Counted from the first letter of the stretch, positions 51,316-60,579 are shown. The stretch is DNA of 64,000 bases from Oryzobacter telluris (GCF_043099285.1 NZ_CP170723.1:2976001-3040000); one strand, 5' to 3'. A program made the numbers and translations. The notes: generated by a model from the sequence alone, not told the origin.

Positions 51316-53166
51316 TCAGGCGTCCTCGTCGTCGAGCTTGATGGTGGCGGTCTGCTGGACCTGCGTGAGGAACTCGTAGTTGGTCTTCGTCTTGCGCAGT
51401 CGGTCCAGGAGCAGCTCGATGCCCTGCTGGGAGTCCAGCGCGGCGAGGACGCGGCGCAGCTTCCACATGATCCGCAGCTCCTCGGGCGCGAGGAGGATCT
51501 CCTCCTTGCGGGTGCCCGAGTTGTTGACGTCGACCGCGGGGAAGATGCGGCGGTTCGCGAGCTGGCGGTCGAGCTTGAGCTCCATGTTTCCGGTGCCCTT
51601 GAACTCCTCGAAGATCACCTCGTCCATCCGCGAGCCGGTCTCGACGAGCGCGGTCGCGAGGATGGTGAGCGAGCCACCGTTCTCGATGTTGCGCGCCGCA
51701 CCGAAGAACTTCTTCGGCGGGTAGAGCGCGGCCGAGTCGACGCCACCGGAGAGGATGCGTCCGCTGGCCGGCGCCGACAGGTTGTAGGCGCGGCCGAGCT
51801 TGGTGATCGAGTCGAGGAGCACGACGACGTCGTGGCCCATCTCCACGAGGCGCTTGGCGCGCTCGATCGCGAGCTCGGCGACCGTCGTGTGGTCCTCGGC
51901 GGGCCGGTCGAAGGTCGAGGAGATGACCTCGCCCTTGACGGCGCGCTGCATGTCGGTGACCTCCTCGGGGCGCTCGTCGACGAGGACGACCATGAGGTGG
52001 CACTCGGGGTTGTTCGTCGTGATCGCGTTGGCGAGCGCCTGCATGACCATCGTCTTGCCGGCCTTGGCCGGGGCGACGATGAGGCCGCGCTGGCCCTTGC
52101 CGATGGGGGCGACGAGGTCGATGATCCGCGTGGTCAGGAGGTTCTGCTCGGTCTCCAGGCGCAGGCGGTCCTGCGGGTAGAGCGGGGTCAGCTTGCCGAA
52201 CTCGGGACGCGTGCGCGCCTCGTCGGGAGACTGGCCGTTGATGGTGTCGAGCCGAGCCAGCGGCGTGTACTTGGCGCGGCTGTTGCGCCCGCCCACGGCC
52301 TGCTGCTGCGGCTCCTCGCCCTCACGCGTGGCCTTGATCGACCCGGTGACGGCGTCGCCCTTGCGCAGCCCGTGGCGCTTGACGATCTGCAGCGGCACGT
52401 AGATGTCGCTGCTGCCCGGCAGGTAGCCGGTGGTGCGCACGAACGCGTAGTTGTCGAGGATGTCGAGGATGCCCGCGACCGGCACGAGGACGTCGTCCTC
52501 GAAGATCTGCTGCTCGAGGGAGTCCTGCTGCTGCGGTGCCGCCACGCCGTCCTGGGGGCGGCGCTTGTCGCGGTTGCGTCCCCGGTTGCGGCGGCGACGA
52601 CCACTGCGGTCCTCGTCGTCAGCAGCGGCTGCCGCCGCGGCGTTGGCGCCACCGTTGCCGGCCGGCGCGCTGGTGCCGGCGCGGTTCTGGGTCTGCTGGC
52701 CGCCCTGAGGCTGGTTCTGGCGGTCGCCGCGGTCCTGGCGGTCGGAGCGCTCCTGGCGCTCGCCGCGGTCCTGGCGGGTCTCCCGGGTGGTCTCGCGGCC
52801 CTCGGGACGCTCGGTGCGCTCCTGGCGCTCCCCGCGGTCGCGGTCCTGGCGGTCCCCCCGGCTGTCGTCGGCACGCTGCTCGCGGGCCGGCTGCTGCTCG
52901 CGCGTCGTGCTCTCGGCACGCTCGGCGCGGGCGGTGGCGACGGGCTCACGGTGGCGCTGCTCGCCGGCGCTGGCCGGGCCGCTCTCACCGTTCTGGCGGG
53001 CCTTGATGGCGGCGACGAGGTCGCCCTTGCGCATCTTGGCGGTCCCGCTGATGCCCATGCTCGAAGCGAGTCCCTGGAGCTCGGCCAACCGCATGGCGGT
53101 CAGCGCCCCGGAGCGGCGCGGGCTGCTCGAGCCGGCTGTCGCCTCAAGAGTGGTGGTGTCTGTCAC
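51316..53166 (-). CDS. rho: Transcription termination factor Rho with long disordered insertion
   Basis: 616 residues from GTG 53166. The N-terminal Rho_N/SAP-like helices (about 20-58, LTAMRLAELQGLASSMGI) are followed by a low-complexity, Arg/Asp/Glu/Gln/Gly-rich region (about 60-210) with repeats such as RQDRGERQERSDRQDRGDRQ. Next come the RNA-binding cold-shock fold (about 218-295) and the ATPase core with Walker A APAKAGKT (about 365-372), VVLVDERPEEVTDM and the Q/R-loops (GKGQRGLI; LSGGVDS). Hexameric RNA helicase ending transcription. Such insertions are typical of high-GC actinobacteria. Confidence 0.97.
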   Translation of the reverse strand: MTDTTTLEATAGSSSPRRSGALTAMRLAELQGLASSMGISGTAKMRKGDLVAAIKARQNGESGPASAGEQRHREPVATARAERAESTTREQQPAREQRADDSRGDRQDRDRGERQERTERPEGRETTRETRQDRGERQERSDRQDRGDRQNQPQGGQQTQNRAGTSAPAGNGGANAAAAAAADDEDRSGRRRRNRGRNRDKRRPQDGVAAPQQQDSLEQQIFEDDVLVPVAGILDILDNYAFVRTTGYLPGSSDIYVPLQIVKRHGLRKGDAVTGSIKATREGEEPQQQAVGGRNSRAKYTPLARLDTINGQSPDEARTRPEFGKLTPLYPQDRLRLETEQNLLTTRIIDLVAPIGKGQRGLIVAPAKAGKTMVMQALANAITTNNPECHLMVVLVDERPEEVTDMQRAVKGEVISSTFDRPAEDHTTVAELAIERAKRLVEMGHDVVVLLDSITKLGRAYNLSAPASGRILSGGVDSAALYPPKKFFGAARNIENGGSLTILATALVETGSRMDEVIFEEFKGTGNMELKLDRQLANRRIFPAVDVNNSGTRKEEILLAPEELRIMWKLRRVLAALDSQQGIELLLDRLRKTKTNYEFLTQVQQTATIKLDDEDA

Positions 53167-53332
53167 GAAGGATCCTTCCCCTCGCTCGTGGATGGCCTCG
53201 ATACGGCCGATCATGTGGGTGCCCACGCGGACACACAGCCACCGAAGGAATCGCGGGGCTGGCCCTGGTCGTGGGGGCGACTCGCGGCAGGCAGCGGGAC
53301 TCACCCCGGCATCGACTGCGGTCGCAGGCTCA

Positions 53333-53338
53333 AGAGTA
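53333..53338 (-). promoter_or_regulatory. Possible -10 box of rho
   Basis: TACTCT on the minus strand is about 166 nt before the rho GTG and would give a leader of about 160 nt. A long rho leader is common because Rho controls its own mRNA. There is no clear -35 element. Confidence 0.35.
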
Positions 53339-53390
53339 GCACCGGCCCTCCGGGCGGGGTGCCGATCGCCACGCCGCAGGTCAGCGGGGG

Positions 53391-54338
53391 TCAGGCGCGC
53401 GCGAGCACCCGCAGCGTGGCCCCGTGCGCGGGGATGCCGGGGGTGAGGACGCGCCACCCGGGGCCGGCGTGCGCGCGCACCGCGTCGACCTTCCCGCGCC
53501 GGGTGAGGACGAGCACCGACGGACCGGCGCCGGAGATGACCGCGGCGTGGCCGTCGGCGCGCAGGGCGTCGACGAGCGCCATCGAGGCGGCGTACGACGG
53601 ACGACGCGCCTCCTGGTGCAGCCACTCGCGGGTGGCCGCGTGGAGGTGGTCGGGATCGGAGCCGATGGCGTGCGCCAGCAGCGCCGCACGGGCCGAGTTC
53701 GCCGCCGCGTCGGCGAGGCGGACCTGGAGCGGCAGCACCGAGCGCGCCTTCGCCGTGGACAGCTGGGCCTCGGGCGCGAGCACCACCGGCTCGACGTCGG
53801 GGTGCACCGGGAGGTGGACCGTGGTGGTCGACGCGTGCTCGTCGTCGGACCACGAGAGGGTGACCCCGCCGTGCACGCTGGCCGACGAGTTGTCGGGGTG
53901 GCCCTCGAGCCGGGCGGCGAGGTCGTTGGTGAACGAGAGGTCGACGCGCTCCGCGTCCTCACCGCGTGCGATGTCGTGAAGTGCCTGTGCCGCAACGACG
54001 CCCGTGACGATGGCCGTGGCCGACGACCCCATCCCCCGACCGTGCGGCACGGCGTTCTCGCACTCGAGTCGCAGGCCCACCGGCGGCGTCACGCCGAGCT
54101 CGCCCCACGCCACCTGCATCGCCCGGTGGACGAGGTGCGAGGCGTCGAGCGGGACGACGCCCTCGCCCTCACCCCGCACGACGACAGTGAGACCGGGCTC
54201 GTCGGTCACGGTGGCGCGACAGGTGTCCCAGACCCCGAGCGCGCACCCGATGGAGTCGAACCCGGGTCCGAGGTTGGCGCTGCTCGCGGGCACGCGGACC
54301 TCGACGGACGCGCCGGGGCGCAGCTGGCCCTCCCCCAC
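53391..54338 (-). CDS. thrB: Homoserine kinase
   Basis: 315 residues, GHMP kinase. Opening VEVRVPASSANLGPGFDSIG and the ATP-binding VPHGRGMGSSATAIVTGVVA are diagnostic; AVISGAGPSVLVL is GHMP motif 3. Phosphorylates homoserine for ThrC. One base after the thrC stop, so translation is coupled in the hom-thrC-thrB operon. Confidence 0.97.
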   Translation of the reverse strand: MGEGQLRPGASVEVRVPASSANLGPGFDSIGCALGVWDTCRATVTDEPGLTVVVRGEGEGVVPLDASHLVHRAMQVAWGELGVTPPVGLRLECENAVPHGRGMGSSATAIVTGVVAAQALHDIARGEDAERVDLSFTNDLAARLEGHPDNSSASVHGGVTLSWSDDEHASTTTVHLPVHPDVEPVVLAPEAQLSTAKARSVLPLQVRLADAAANSARAALLAHAIGSDPDHLHAATREWLHQEARRPSYAASMALVDALRADGHAAVISGAGPSVLVLTRRGKVDAVRAHAGPGWRVLTPGIPAHGATLRVLARA

Positions 54339-54339
54339 G

Positions 54340-55443
54340 TCAGCCCTCGAGGCCGAGCGCGGTCGCCACGCTGAACGCGTCGACCGGCACGCGCACCGGC
54401 TGCAGGTCGGAACCGTCGGCGGTGCGCAGCGCCCACTGCGGGTCCTTGAGCCCGTGACCGGTGACCGTGCAGACGACCGTGGCGTCGGCGGGGATCCGGC
54501 CGGCCCGGTGCATCTTCATCAGGCCGGCGATGGAGGCCGCCGAGCCGGGCTCGACGAACACGCCCTCGGTGGAGGACAGCAGCCGGTGGGCGTCGAGGAT
54601 CTCCTCGTCGGTGACCATGTCGATGAGGCCGCCCGACCCGTCGCGCGCCGCCTCGGCCTGGCGCCACGACGCGGGGTTGCCGATCCGGATGGCCGTGGCC
54701 ACCGTCTCGGGCTCGTCGACCGGGTGACCCAGGACGATGGGCGCGGCGCCGGCGGCCTGGAAGCCCCACATCTGCGGGCGGCGGGTGGAGACCGGGGCGA
54801 GCACCTCGCCGCCGAGCCCCTCGGTGGGCTGCGCGTACTCGGTGTAGCCCTGCCAGTACGCCGTGATGTTGCCGGCGTTGCCGACGGGCAGCACGTGGAT
54901 GTCGGGGGCGTCACCGAGCGCGTCGACGACCTCGAAGGCCCCCGTCTTCTGGCCCTCGATGCGCGCCGGGTTGACCGAGTTGACGAGCTCGACGGGGTAG
55001 GCCTCGGCGAGCTTGCGGGCGACGGTGAGGCAGTCGTCGAAGTTGCCCTCGACCTGGATCAGGGTGGCGCCGTGGGCGACGGCCTGGCTCAGCTTGCCCA
55101 TGGCGATCTTGCCGTCGGGCACGAGGACGGCACACGTCATCCCGGCCTTGGTCGCGTACGCGGCCGCGCTGGCGCTCGTGTTGCCGGTGCTCGCGCAGAT
55201 GACGGCGCGGGCGCCGTTGCGCTTGGCGACCGAGATCGCGGTGGTCATCCCGCGGTCCTTGAAGGACCCGGTGGGGTTCATGCCCTCGAACTTCACCAGG
55301 ACGTTGGCCCCGGTGGTCTCGGACAGGCCCTCGCACGGGATGAGCGGGGTGCCACCCTCGTGGAGGGTGACGACGGGGGCGCCCTCGAGCATCGGCAGCC
55401 GGGCGGCGTACTCGCGGATGACTCCGCGCCACTGGTGCGCCAC
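54340..55443 (-). CDS. thrC: Threonine synthase
   Basis: 367 residues, PLP fold type II. PLP lysine in NPTGSFKDRGMT, phosphate-binding loop GNAGNITAYWQGY. Short bacterial form, as in other actinobacteria. Converts O-phosphohomoserine to threonine. Two bases separate it from hom. Confidence 0.97.
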   Translation of the reverse strand: MAHQWRGVIREYAARLPMLEGAPVVTLHEGGTPLIPCEGLSETTGANVLVKFEGMNPTGSFKDRGMTTAISVAKRNGARAVICASTGNTSASAAAYATKAGMTCAVLVPDGKIAMGKLSQAVAHGATLIQVEGNFDDCLTVARKLAEAYPVELVNSVNPARIEGQKTGAFEVVDALGDAPDIHVLPVGNAGNITAYWQGYTEYAQPTEGLGGEVLAPVSTRRPQMWGFQAAGAAPIVLGHPVDEPETVATAIRIGNPASWRQAEAARDGSGGLIDMVTDEEILDAHRLLSSTEGVFVEPGSAASIAGLMKMHRAGRIPADATVVCTVTGHGLKDPQWALRTADGSDLQPVRVPVDAFSVATALGLEG

Positions 55444-55445
55444 GG

Positions 55446-56762
55446 TCAGGCTCCTTCCACGCGCAGGACGGAGGCGACGTCGTCGACGGAGTCCAGGGCC
55501 GCCAGGGCGTCGACGGTGGCCGACAGGGCCGCGTCGGTGGCCCGGTGGGTGACGACGATGAGCTTGGCCCGCTCGCCCTCCCCCGGTGCCACCTGCTGGC
55601 GCACCGTCTCGATGGAGACGCCGTGCTCGGCGAACGCCGTGGCGACCTGGGCGAGGACACCCGGGCGGTCGGCGACGTCGAGGCTGATGTGGTACCTCGT
55701 CAGGGCCTGGCCCATGTCGACCACGGGCAGGTCGGCGTAGGCCGACTCCCCCGGTCCGCGGCCCCCGGCGACGCGGTGGCGCGCGACGGCGACGACGTCG
55801 CCGAGCACCGCGCTCGCGGTGGGGTCGCCGCCGGCCCCGCGGCCGTAGAACATCAGCTCGCCGGCGGCCTCGGCCTCGACGAAGACGGCGTTGAAGGCCT
55901 CGCGCACGCTGGCCAGCGGGTGGCTCCTCGGGATCATCGCCGGGTGCACGCGCACGCTGACGGCCTGACCGCCCTCGGCGTCGGTCACCCGTTCGCAGAT
56001 GGCGAGGAGCTTGACGACCGCGTCCATCTCCTTGGCGGCCTGGATGTCACCGGCGCTCACCTCGGTGATGCCCTCGCGGTGGACGTCCGCGGAGGACACG
56101 CGGGTGTGGAAGGCGAGGCTGGCGAGGATGGCGGCCTTCGCGGCGGCGTCGAAGCCCTCGACGTCGGCGGTGGGGTCGGCCTCGGCGTACCCGAGGGCCT
56201 GGGCGCGCTCGACGGTCTCGGCGAAGCCGGCGCCGGTGGTGTCCATGGCGTCGAGGACGAAGTTCGTCGTGCCGTTGACGATGCCGAGGACCTTGCGCAC
56301 CTCGTCGCCCGCCAGGGACTCGCGGATGGGGCGCAGGATCGGGATGGCGCCGGCCACCGCGGCCTCGTAGTAGAGGTCGACGTCGGCGGCGTCGGCGGCC
56401 TTGTAGAGGGTGGGGCCGTCCTCCGCGAGCAGCGCCTTGTTGGCCGAGACCACCGAGGCGCCGTGCTCCATCGCGCGCAGGATGAGGTCGCGGGCGGGGT
56501 CGATGCCGCCGATCACCTCGATGACGATGTCGGCGCGGGTCACCAGCTCGTGGGCGTCGGCGGTGAAGAGCGAGGGGTCGACGGGGACGTCCGGGCGAGG
56601 CCGCTGCGGGCGGCGGACGGCGATGCCCACGAGCTCGAGCGGCGCGCCGACCCGGGCGGCGAGGTCGTCGGCGTTCCTGACGAGGCGGGTCGCGACGGCG
56701 GAGCCCACGACACCGCAGCCGAGCAGTGCGACGCGCAGGGGGGCACCGGGTTCGTGCGCCAT
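55446..56762 (-). CDS. hom: Homoserine dehydrogenase with ACT domain
   Basis: 438 residues. NAD(P)-binding LRVALLGCGVVGSAVATRL, catalytic domain with IVNGTTNFVLDAMD, AYAEADPTADVEGFDAA and KLLAI. A C-terminal ACT domain (about 350-438, YHISLDVADRPGVLAQVATA) implies allosteric feedback by threonine or another amino acid. Reduces aspartate semialdehyde to homoserine. Lies between lysA and thrC. Confidence 0.97.
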   Translation of the reverse strand: MAHEPGAPLRVALLGCGVVGSAVATRLVRNADDLAARVGAPLELVGIAVRRPQRPRPDVPVDPSLFTADAHELVTRADIVIEVIGGIDPARDLILRAMEHGASVVSANKALLAEDGPTLYKAADAADVDLYYEAAVAGAIPILRPIRESLAGDEVRKVLGIVNGTTNFVLDAMDTTGAGFAETVERAQALGYAEADPTADVEGFDAAAKAAILASLAFHTRVSSADVHREGITEVSAGDIQAAKEMDAVVKLLAICERVTDAEGGQAVSVRVHPAMIPRSHPLASVREAFNAVFVEAEAAGELMFYGRGAGGDPTASAVLGDVVAVARHRVAGGRGPGESAYADLPVVDMGQALTRYHISLDVADRPGVLAQVATAFAEHGVSIETVRQQVAPGEGERAKLIVVTHRATDAALSATVDALAALDSVDDVASVLRVEGA

Positions 56763-56791
56763 GGTGGGGGTTCTCTCCTCGGTCGCGGGCG

Positions 56792-58231
56792 TCAGGCCTC
56801 GGCCACGTCGAGGGCCAGGAGGTCCTCGATGGTCTCACGGCGCACGAGGACGCGGGAGGCGCCTCCACGGACCGCGACGACCGGTGGCCGGGGGGTGTGG
56901 TTGTACTGGCTGGACAGGCTGCGGCAGTAGGCGCCCGTGCCCGGGACGGCGATGAGGTCGCCCGGCTCGACGTCGGCCGGCAGGTACTCGTCGAGGACGA
57001 CGATGTCGCCGCTCTCGCAGTGCCGACCGACCACGCGCGACAGCCGCGGCGCGGCCTCGGACCGCCGGTTGGCCAGGGTGCAGGAGTAGTCGGCCTCGTA
57101 GAGCGCAGGGCGCGCGTTGTCGCTCATCCCGCCGTCGACCGAGACGTAGGTGCGCACCGCGCCGCCGCCGACCTCGACATCCTTGACGGTGCCGACCTCG
57201 TAGAGGGTGAAGGTGCTCGGGCCGACGATGGCGCGGCCGGGCTCCACGGAGATGCGCGGCAGGTGCGGGTCGTCGCCGTCGCCGACGGCCTTGAGCTCGC
57301 GCTCGACGATGCCCGCCATCTCCTCGGCGAGCAGCGACGGGGGCAGCGGGGTGTGCTGCGAGGTGTACGCGATGCCGTAGCCGCCGCCGAGGTCGAGCTC
57401 GGGGCAGTGGTACCCGTGCTCGTCGGCGACCTTGGCGTGCAGCGCCACCAGCCGGTGCGCGGCCATCTCGAAGCCGCCGGTGTCGAAGATCTGGCTGCCG
57501 ATGTGGCTGTGCAGGCCGCGCAGGTCGAGGACGTCGGGTCGGGCGAGGACGCGGCGCACCGCCTCCTCCGCCGCCCCACCGACGAGGCTGAAGCCGAACT
57601 TCTGGTCCTCGTGCCCGGTGGCGATGAACTCGTGGGTGTGCGCCTCGACGCCGACGGTGACGCGCACCATCACGGGCGCGACGACGCCGAGCTCGGCGGC
57701 GACGGCCGCGACGCGCTCGATCTCGTGGAACGAGTCGAGGACGATGCGCCCGACGCCGTAGGACAGGGCGTCACGGATCTCGGCAACGGTCTTGTTGTTG
57801 CCGTGGAACCCGATTCGCGCCCCCGGGAAGCCGACCCGCTTGGCGACGGCGAGCTCTCCCCCGGTGCACACGTCGAGGTGCAGCCCCTCCTCCATCACCC
57901 AGCGGGCGACGGCGGTGCAGAGGAACGCCTTGCCGGCGTAGTACACGTCGGCACCGGCGATGCCGGCGAAGGCCGAACCGAAGGTGTCGCGGAACTCCCC
58001 TGCGCGGGAACGGAAGTCGTCCTCGTCGAGGACGTACGCCGCCGTGCCGTGCTCGGCCGCGAGGGTGACGACGTCGACCCCGCCGACGGTCAGTCGTCCC
58101 TCGGCGTCCCGCGCGACGGAGCGCGCCCAGAGCTGCGGGAGCAGCTCCATGACGTCGGTCGGGTACGGCAGGTAGAGCGGGGGTCCGCCGTAGCCCTCGG
58201 CGTGGAGGGCTCCGGCCTCGTGCGAACGCAC
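56792..58231 (-). CDS. lysA: Diaminopimelate decarboxylase
   Basis: 479 residues from a GTG 4 bases after argS. PLP lysine in VYYAGKAFLC (about residue 78), HIGSQIFDTG, and the C-terminal active-site VGRHCESGDIV and YEADYSC region. Makes L-lysine from meso-diaminopimelate. argS-lysA-hom-thr is a classical actinobacterial order. Confidence 0.97.
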   Translation of the reverse strand: MRSHEAGALHAEGYGGPPLYLPYPTDVMELLPQLWARSVARDAEGRLTVGGVDVVTLAAEHGTAAYVLDEDDFRSRAGEFRDTFGSAFAGIAGADVYYAGKAFLCTAVARWVMEEGLHLDVCTGGELAVAKRVGFPGARIGFHGNNKTVAEIRDALSYGVGRIVLDSFHEIERVAAVAAELGVVAPVMVRVTVGVEAHTHEFIATGHEDQKFGFSLVGGAAEEAVRRVLARPDVLDLRGLHSHIGSQIFDTGGFEMAAHRLVALHAKVADEHGYHCPELDLGGGYGIAYTSQHTPLPPSLLAEEMAGIVERELKAVGDGDDPHLPRISVEPGRAIVGPSTFTLYEVGTVKDVEVGGGAVRTYVSVDGGMSDNARPALYEADYSCTLANRRSEAAPRLSRVVGRHCESGDIVVLDEYLPADVEPGDLIAVPGTGAYCRSLSSQYNHTPRPPVVAVRGGASRVLVRRETIEDLLALDVAEA

Positions 58232-58235
58232 CGGG

Positions 58236-59882
58236 TCACATCCGCTCGGGGGCGCCGACGCCGAGCAGGTCCAGGCCGTTGACGAGCACCTGGCGGGTGG
58301 CGTCGTTGAGCCACAGGCGGCTGCGGTGGAGGTCGGTGACCTCCTCCTCGGCGTTCATCGGGCGGACCCGGCAGGTGTCGTACCACTTGTGGAACCGGGT
58401 CGCGAGCTCCTCGAGGTAGCGGGCGACGCGGTGCGGCTCGAGGAGGTGCGCGGCCTGCGCGACGACCCGCGGGAAGTCACCGATGACGGCGAGCAGGGCT
58501 GCCTCGGTGGGGTCGGAGAGCAGCGAGGCGTCGAAGCCGTCGGCCCGGTGCACGCCGTCCTCGGCCGCGAGGCGCGCGACGTTCGCGGTGCGGGCGTGGG
58601 CGTACTGCACGTAGAAGACCGGGTTGTCGTTGGTCTGCTTGCGCAGCTCCTCACCGTCGAGCGAGAGCGGGCTGTCGGCCGGGTAGCGCGCGAGGGAGTA
58701 CCGCACTGCGTCGGTGCCGAGCCACTCGACGAGGTCGTCGAGGTAGATGGCGTTGCCGAGCCGCTTGCCCATCCGCTGGCCGGCGATGGCGACGAGCTGG
58801 CCGATCTTGACCTCGATGTTGTGCTCGGGGTCGTCACCCGCGCAGGCCGCGATGGCCTTGAGCCGGTTGATGTAGCCGTGGTGGTCGGCGCCGAGGAGGT
58901 AGACCTTCTCGTCGAACCCGCGGTCCTTCTTGCTCAGGTAGTACGCGGCGTCGGCGGCGAAGTAGGTGGGCTCGCCGTTGGCGCGGATGAGCACCCGGTC
59001 GCGGTCGTCGCCGAAGTCGGTGGTGCGCAGCCAGACCGCTCCGCCGTCGTCGAAGACGTGGCCCTGCTCGCGCAGCCGGTCGACGGCCTGGCCGACCGCG
59101 CCGCCGTCGTGCAGCGAGCGCTCGGAGAACCAGACGTCGAACTGCACGCCGAGGGCGTCGAGGGTGGCGCGGATCGCCTCGAGCTGGGCCACGTAGCCCA
59201 GGTCGCGGGCGACGGCCAGCCCCTCGGCCTCCGGGAGGTCGAGCAGGTCGGGGCGCTGGGCCAGGACCTCCTGGGCGCGCTCGACGACGTACTCGCCGGG
59301 GTAGCCGTCCTCGGGGGCGTCCTTGCCCGCGGCGCGGGCGAGGACCGAGGCGCCGAACTTGTCCATCTGCGCACCGGCGTCGTTGATGTAGTACTCGGCG
59401 GTGACGTCGGCGCCGGTGGCGTCGAGGAGGCGGCGCATGGCGTCGCCGAGGGCCGCCCAGCGGGTGTGGCCGATGTGGAGCGGGCCGGTGGGGTTGGCCG
59501 AGATGAACTCGAGGTTGACCACGCGGCCCGCCTCGGTGGTGCCGTGCCCGTACCCGGCCCCGGCCTCGACGACGCTGCGGGCGAGCTCGCCGGCGCTCGC
59601 GGCCTCCAGGGTGATGTTGAGGAAGCCCGGCCCCGCGACGTCGACGGCCTTGACGCCCTCGACCGCGGCGAGGCGCGTGGCCAGGGTCCCCGCGAGGTCG
59701 CGCGGCGCGATGCCGGCGCCCTTGGCCAGCTGGAGGGCGATGTTCGTGGACCAGTCCCCGTGGTCGCGGTTGCGCGGACGCTCGACCCTGACCTCCGCGG
59801 GCACGGAGACCGCGAGGTCACCGGCGTCGACGGCGGACTGGAGGGCGTCGCGGATGGCGACCGAGAGCTGTTCGGGGGTCAC
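58236..59882 (-). CDS. argS: Arginyl-tRNA synthetase
   Basis: 548 residues from GTG 59882. N-terminal Add-1 tRNA-binding domain (about 1-85). Class I HIGH is NPTGPLHIGHTRWAA and the KMSKS equivalent is GQRMGKRLGN. C-terminal anticodon-binding helices with DALRVR-like NPVFYVQYAHAR before. Charges tRNA-Arg; a tRNA-Arg(CCG) gene lies about 500 bases upstream, an apt but probably accidental pairing. Confidence 0.97.
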   Translation of the reverse strand: MTPEQLSVAIRDALQSAVDAGDLAVSVPAEVRVERPRNRDHGDWSTNIALQLAKGAGIAPRDLAGTLATRLAAVEGVKAVDVAGPGFLNITLEAASAGELARSVVEAGAGYGHGTTEAGRVVNLEFISANPTGPLHIGHTRWAALGDAMRRLLDATGADVTAEYYINDAGAQMDKFGASVLARAAGKDAPEDGYPGEYVVERAQEVLAQRPDLLDLPEAEGLAVARDLGYVAQLEAIRATLDALGVQFDVWFSERSLHDGGAVGQAVDRLREQGHVFDDGGAVWLRTTDFGDDRDRVLIRANGEPTYFAADAAYYLSKKDRGFDEKVYLLGADHHGYINRLKAIAACAGDDPEHNIEVKIGQLVAIAGQRMGKRLGNAIYLDDLVEWLGTDAVRYSLARYPADSPLSLDGEELRKQTNDNPVFYVQYAHARTANVARLAAEDGVHRADGFDASLLSDPTEAALLAVIGDFPRVVAQAAHLLEPHRVARYLEELATRFHKWYDTCRVRPMNAEEEVTDLHRSRLWLNDATRQVLVNGLDLLGVGAPERM

Positions 59883-59889
59883 CCGCCCC

Positions 59890-59895
59890 AGTCTA
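59890..59895 (-). promoter_or_regulatory. Possible -10 box of argS
   Basis: TAGACT on the minus strand ends 7 nt before the argS GTG and begins with the stop codon of the response-regulator gene. It fits the leaderless pattern, though co-transcription with the regulator gene is an alternative. Confidence 0.35.
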
Positions 59896-60321
59896 CGGAC
59901 GGCGCAGGGGGCCCCTGCCGGAGGCCGCGAGTCGTGAGACGGCCTCGACGAGCTCGTCCGGGTCGAAGGGTTTGGTGACGATCCCGTCGAAGCCGGCCTC
60001 GTCGACCTCGAAGCGCGCGTGGTCGCTCGCGGCGGCCGTGACGAGCAGCACCGGGACGTCGTCGAGGACGTGGTGGCCGCGGATGGCGGCGATCGCCCAC
60101 CAGCCGTCGTAGGGCCTCATCTGCGAGTCCAGGACGATGACGTCGGGCCGGCGCCGGTCGGGGTCGATGAGCCGGGCCATGGCGGCATGCCCGTCGGAGG
60201 CCTCGTCGACCTCGAAGCCCGCGAGCTCGAGGTTGATCCGGAGCAGGCGTCGGATCGGCTCGACGTCGTCGCAGATCAGCACGAGCGGCGCCGGACCGGC
60301 CCCCTCGGTCCCGGATTGCAT
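59893..60321 (-). CDS. Stand-alone response-regulator receiver protein
   Basis: 142 residues, one CheY-like receiver and no output domain. Acidic pair in ICDDVEP, phospho-acceptor Asp in VIVLDSQM, and the conserved Lys in GIVTKPFDPDELVEAV; the Thr/Ser switch position is in LLVTAAAS. It would be phosphorylated by a histidine kinase encoded elsewhere and act through protein-protein contact. It sits 10 bases before argS and has a TAGGCT -10-like box 7 nt before its ATG. Confidence 0.88.
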   Translation of the reverse strand: MQSGTEGAGPAPLVLICDDVEPIRRLLRINLELAGFEVDEASDGHAAMARLIDPDRRRPDVIVLDSQMRPYDGWWAIAAIRGHHVLDDVPVLLVTAAASDHARFEVDEAGFDGIVTKPFDPDELVEAVSRLAASGRGPLRRP

Positions 60322-60328
60322 GGGCGCC

Positions 60329-60334
60329 AGCCTA
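60329..60334 (-). promoter_or_regulatory. Probable -10 box of the response-regulator gene
   Basis: TAGGCT on the minus strand ends 7 nt before the ATG at 60321, with no Shine-Dalgarno; same arrangement as tsaC. Confidence 0.5.
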
Positions 60335-60386
60335 GGGTGCTAGCCTCGCGGAGCGCTGCGAATCGACTGGTTCGTGCCGCGTGCCC

Positions 60387-60458
60387 GCCCCCGTAGCTCA
60401 GGGGATAGAGCACCGCCCTCCGGAGGCGGGAGCGTAGGTTCGAATCCTACCGGGGGCA
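60387..60458 (+). tRNA. tRNA-Arg (anticodon CCG)
   Basis: 72 nt, full cloverleaf. Acceptor GCCCCCG pairs with CGGGGGC, the D-arm GCTC/GAGC, anticodon stem CCGCC/GGCGG with loop CTCCGGA (anticodon CCG, reads CGG), and T-arm GTAGG-TTCGAAT-CCTAC, with discriminator A. CCA is not encoded. No intact or fragmentary integrase lies beside it, so it is not visibly used as an attachment site. Confidence 0.97.
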
Positions 60459-60536
60459 CCGTGAGAACGCCCGTTGACCTGCAGCAATGCGGTCGGCGGG
60501 CGTCTTGCGTGCGACCGCCCGGCCGCCGTCACCGGG

Positions 60537-60579
60537 TCGAGGTGAAACACCACCCCGACGCGGTCGCATTTCACCTCGA
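60537..60579. repeat. 43-bp palindromic unit, copy A
   Basis: Arms TCGAGGTGAAA (60537-60547) and TTTCACCTCGA (60569-60579) are perfect 11-bp inverted repeats, with an inner CGAC/GTCG stem. It lies 79 bases after tRNA-Arg and before the convergent lipoprotein gene. Copy B follows 22 bases later. Confidence 0.9.

Noticed and set aside
52536..53006. Plus-strand frames opposite the rho insertion resembling hydrophobic proteins
   Set aside because: They are the complement of the repetitive Arg/Asp/Gln region and have no ribosome-binding site or conservation signal.
60387..60458. tRNA-Arg as an integration site of a genomic island
   Set aside because: No integrase and no direct repeat of the tRNA 3' end was seen downstream; the following genes look chromosomal.
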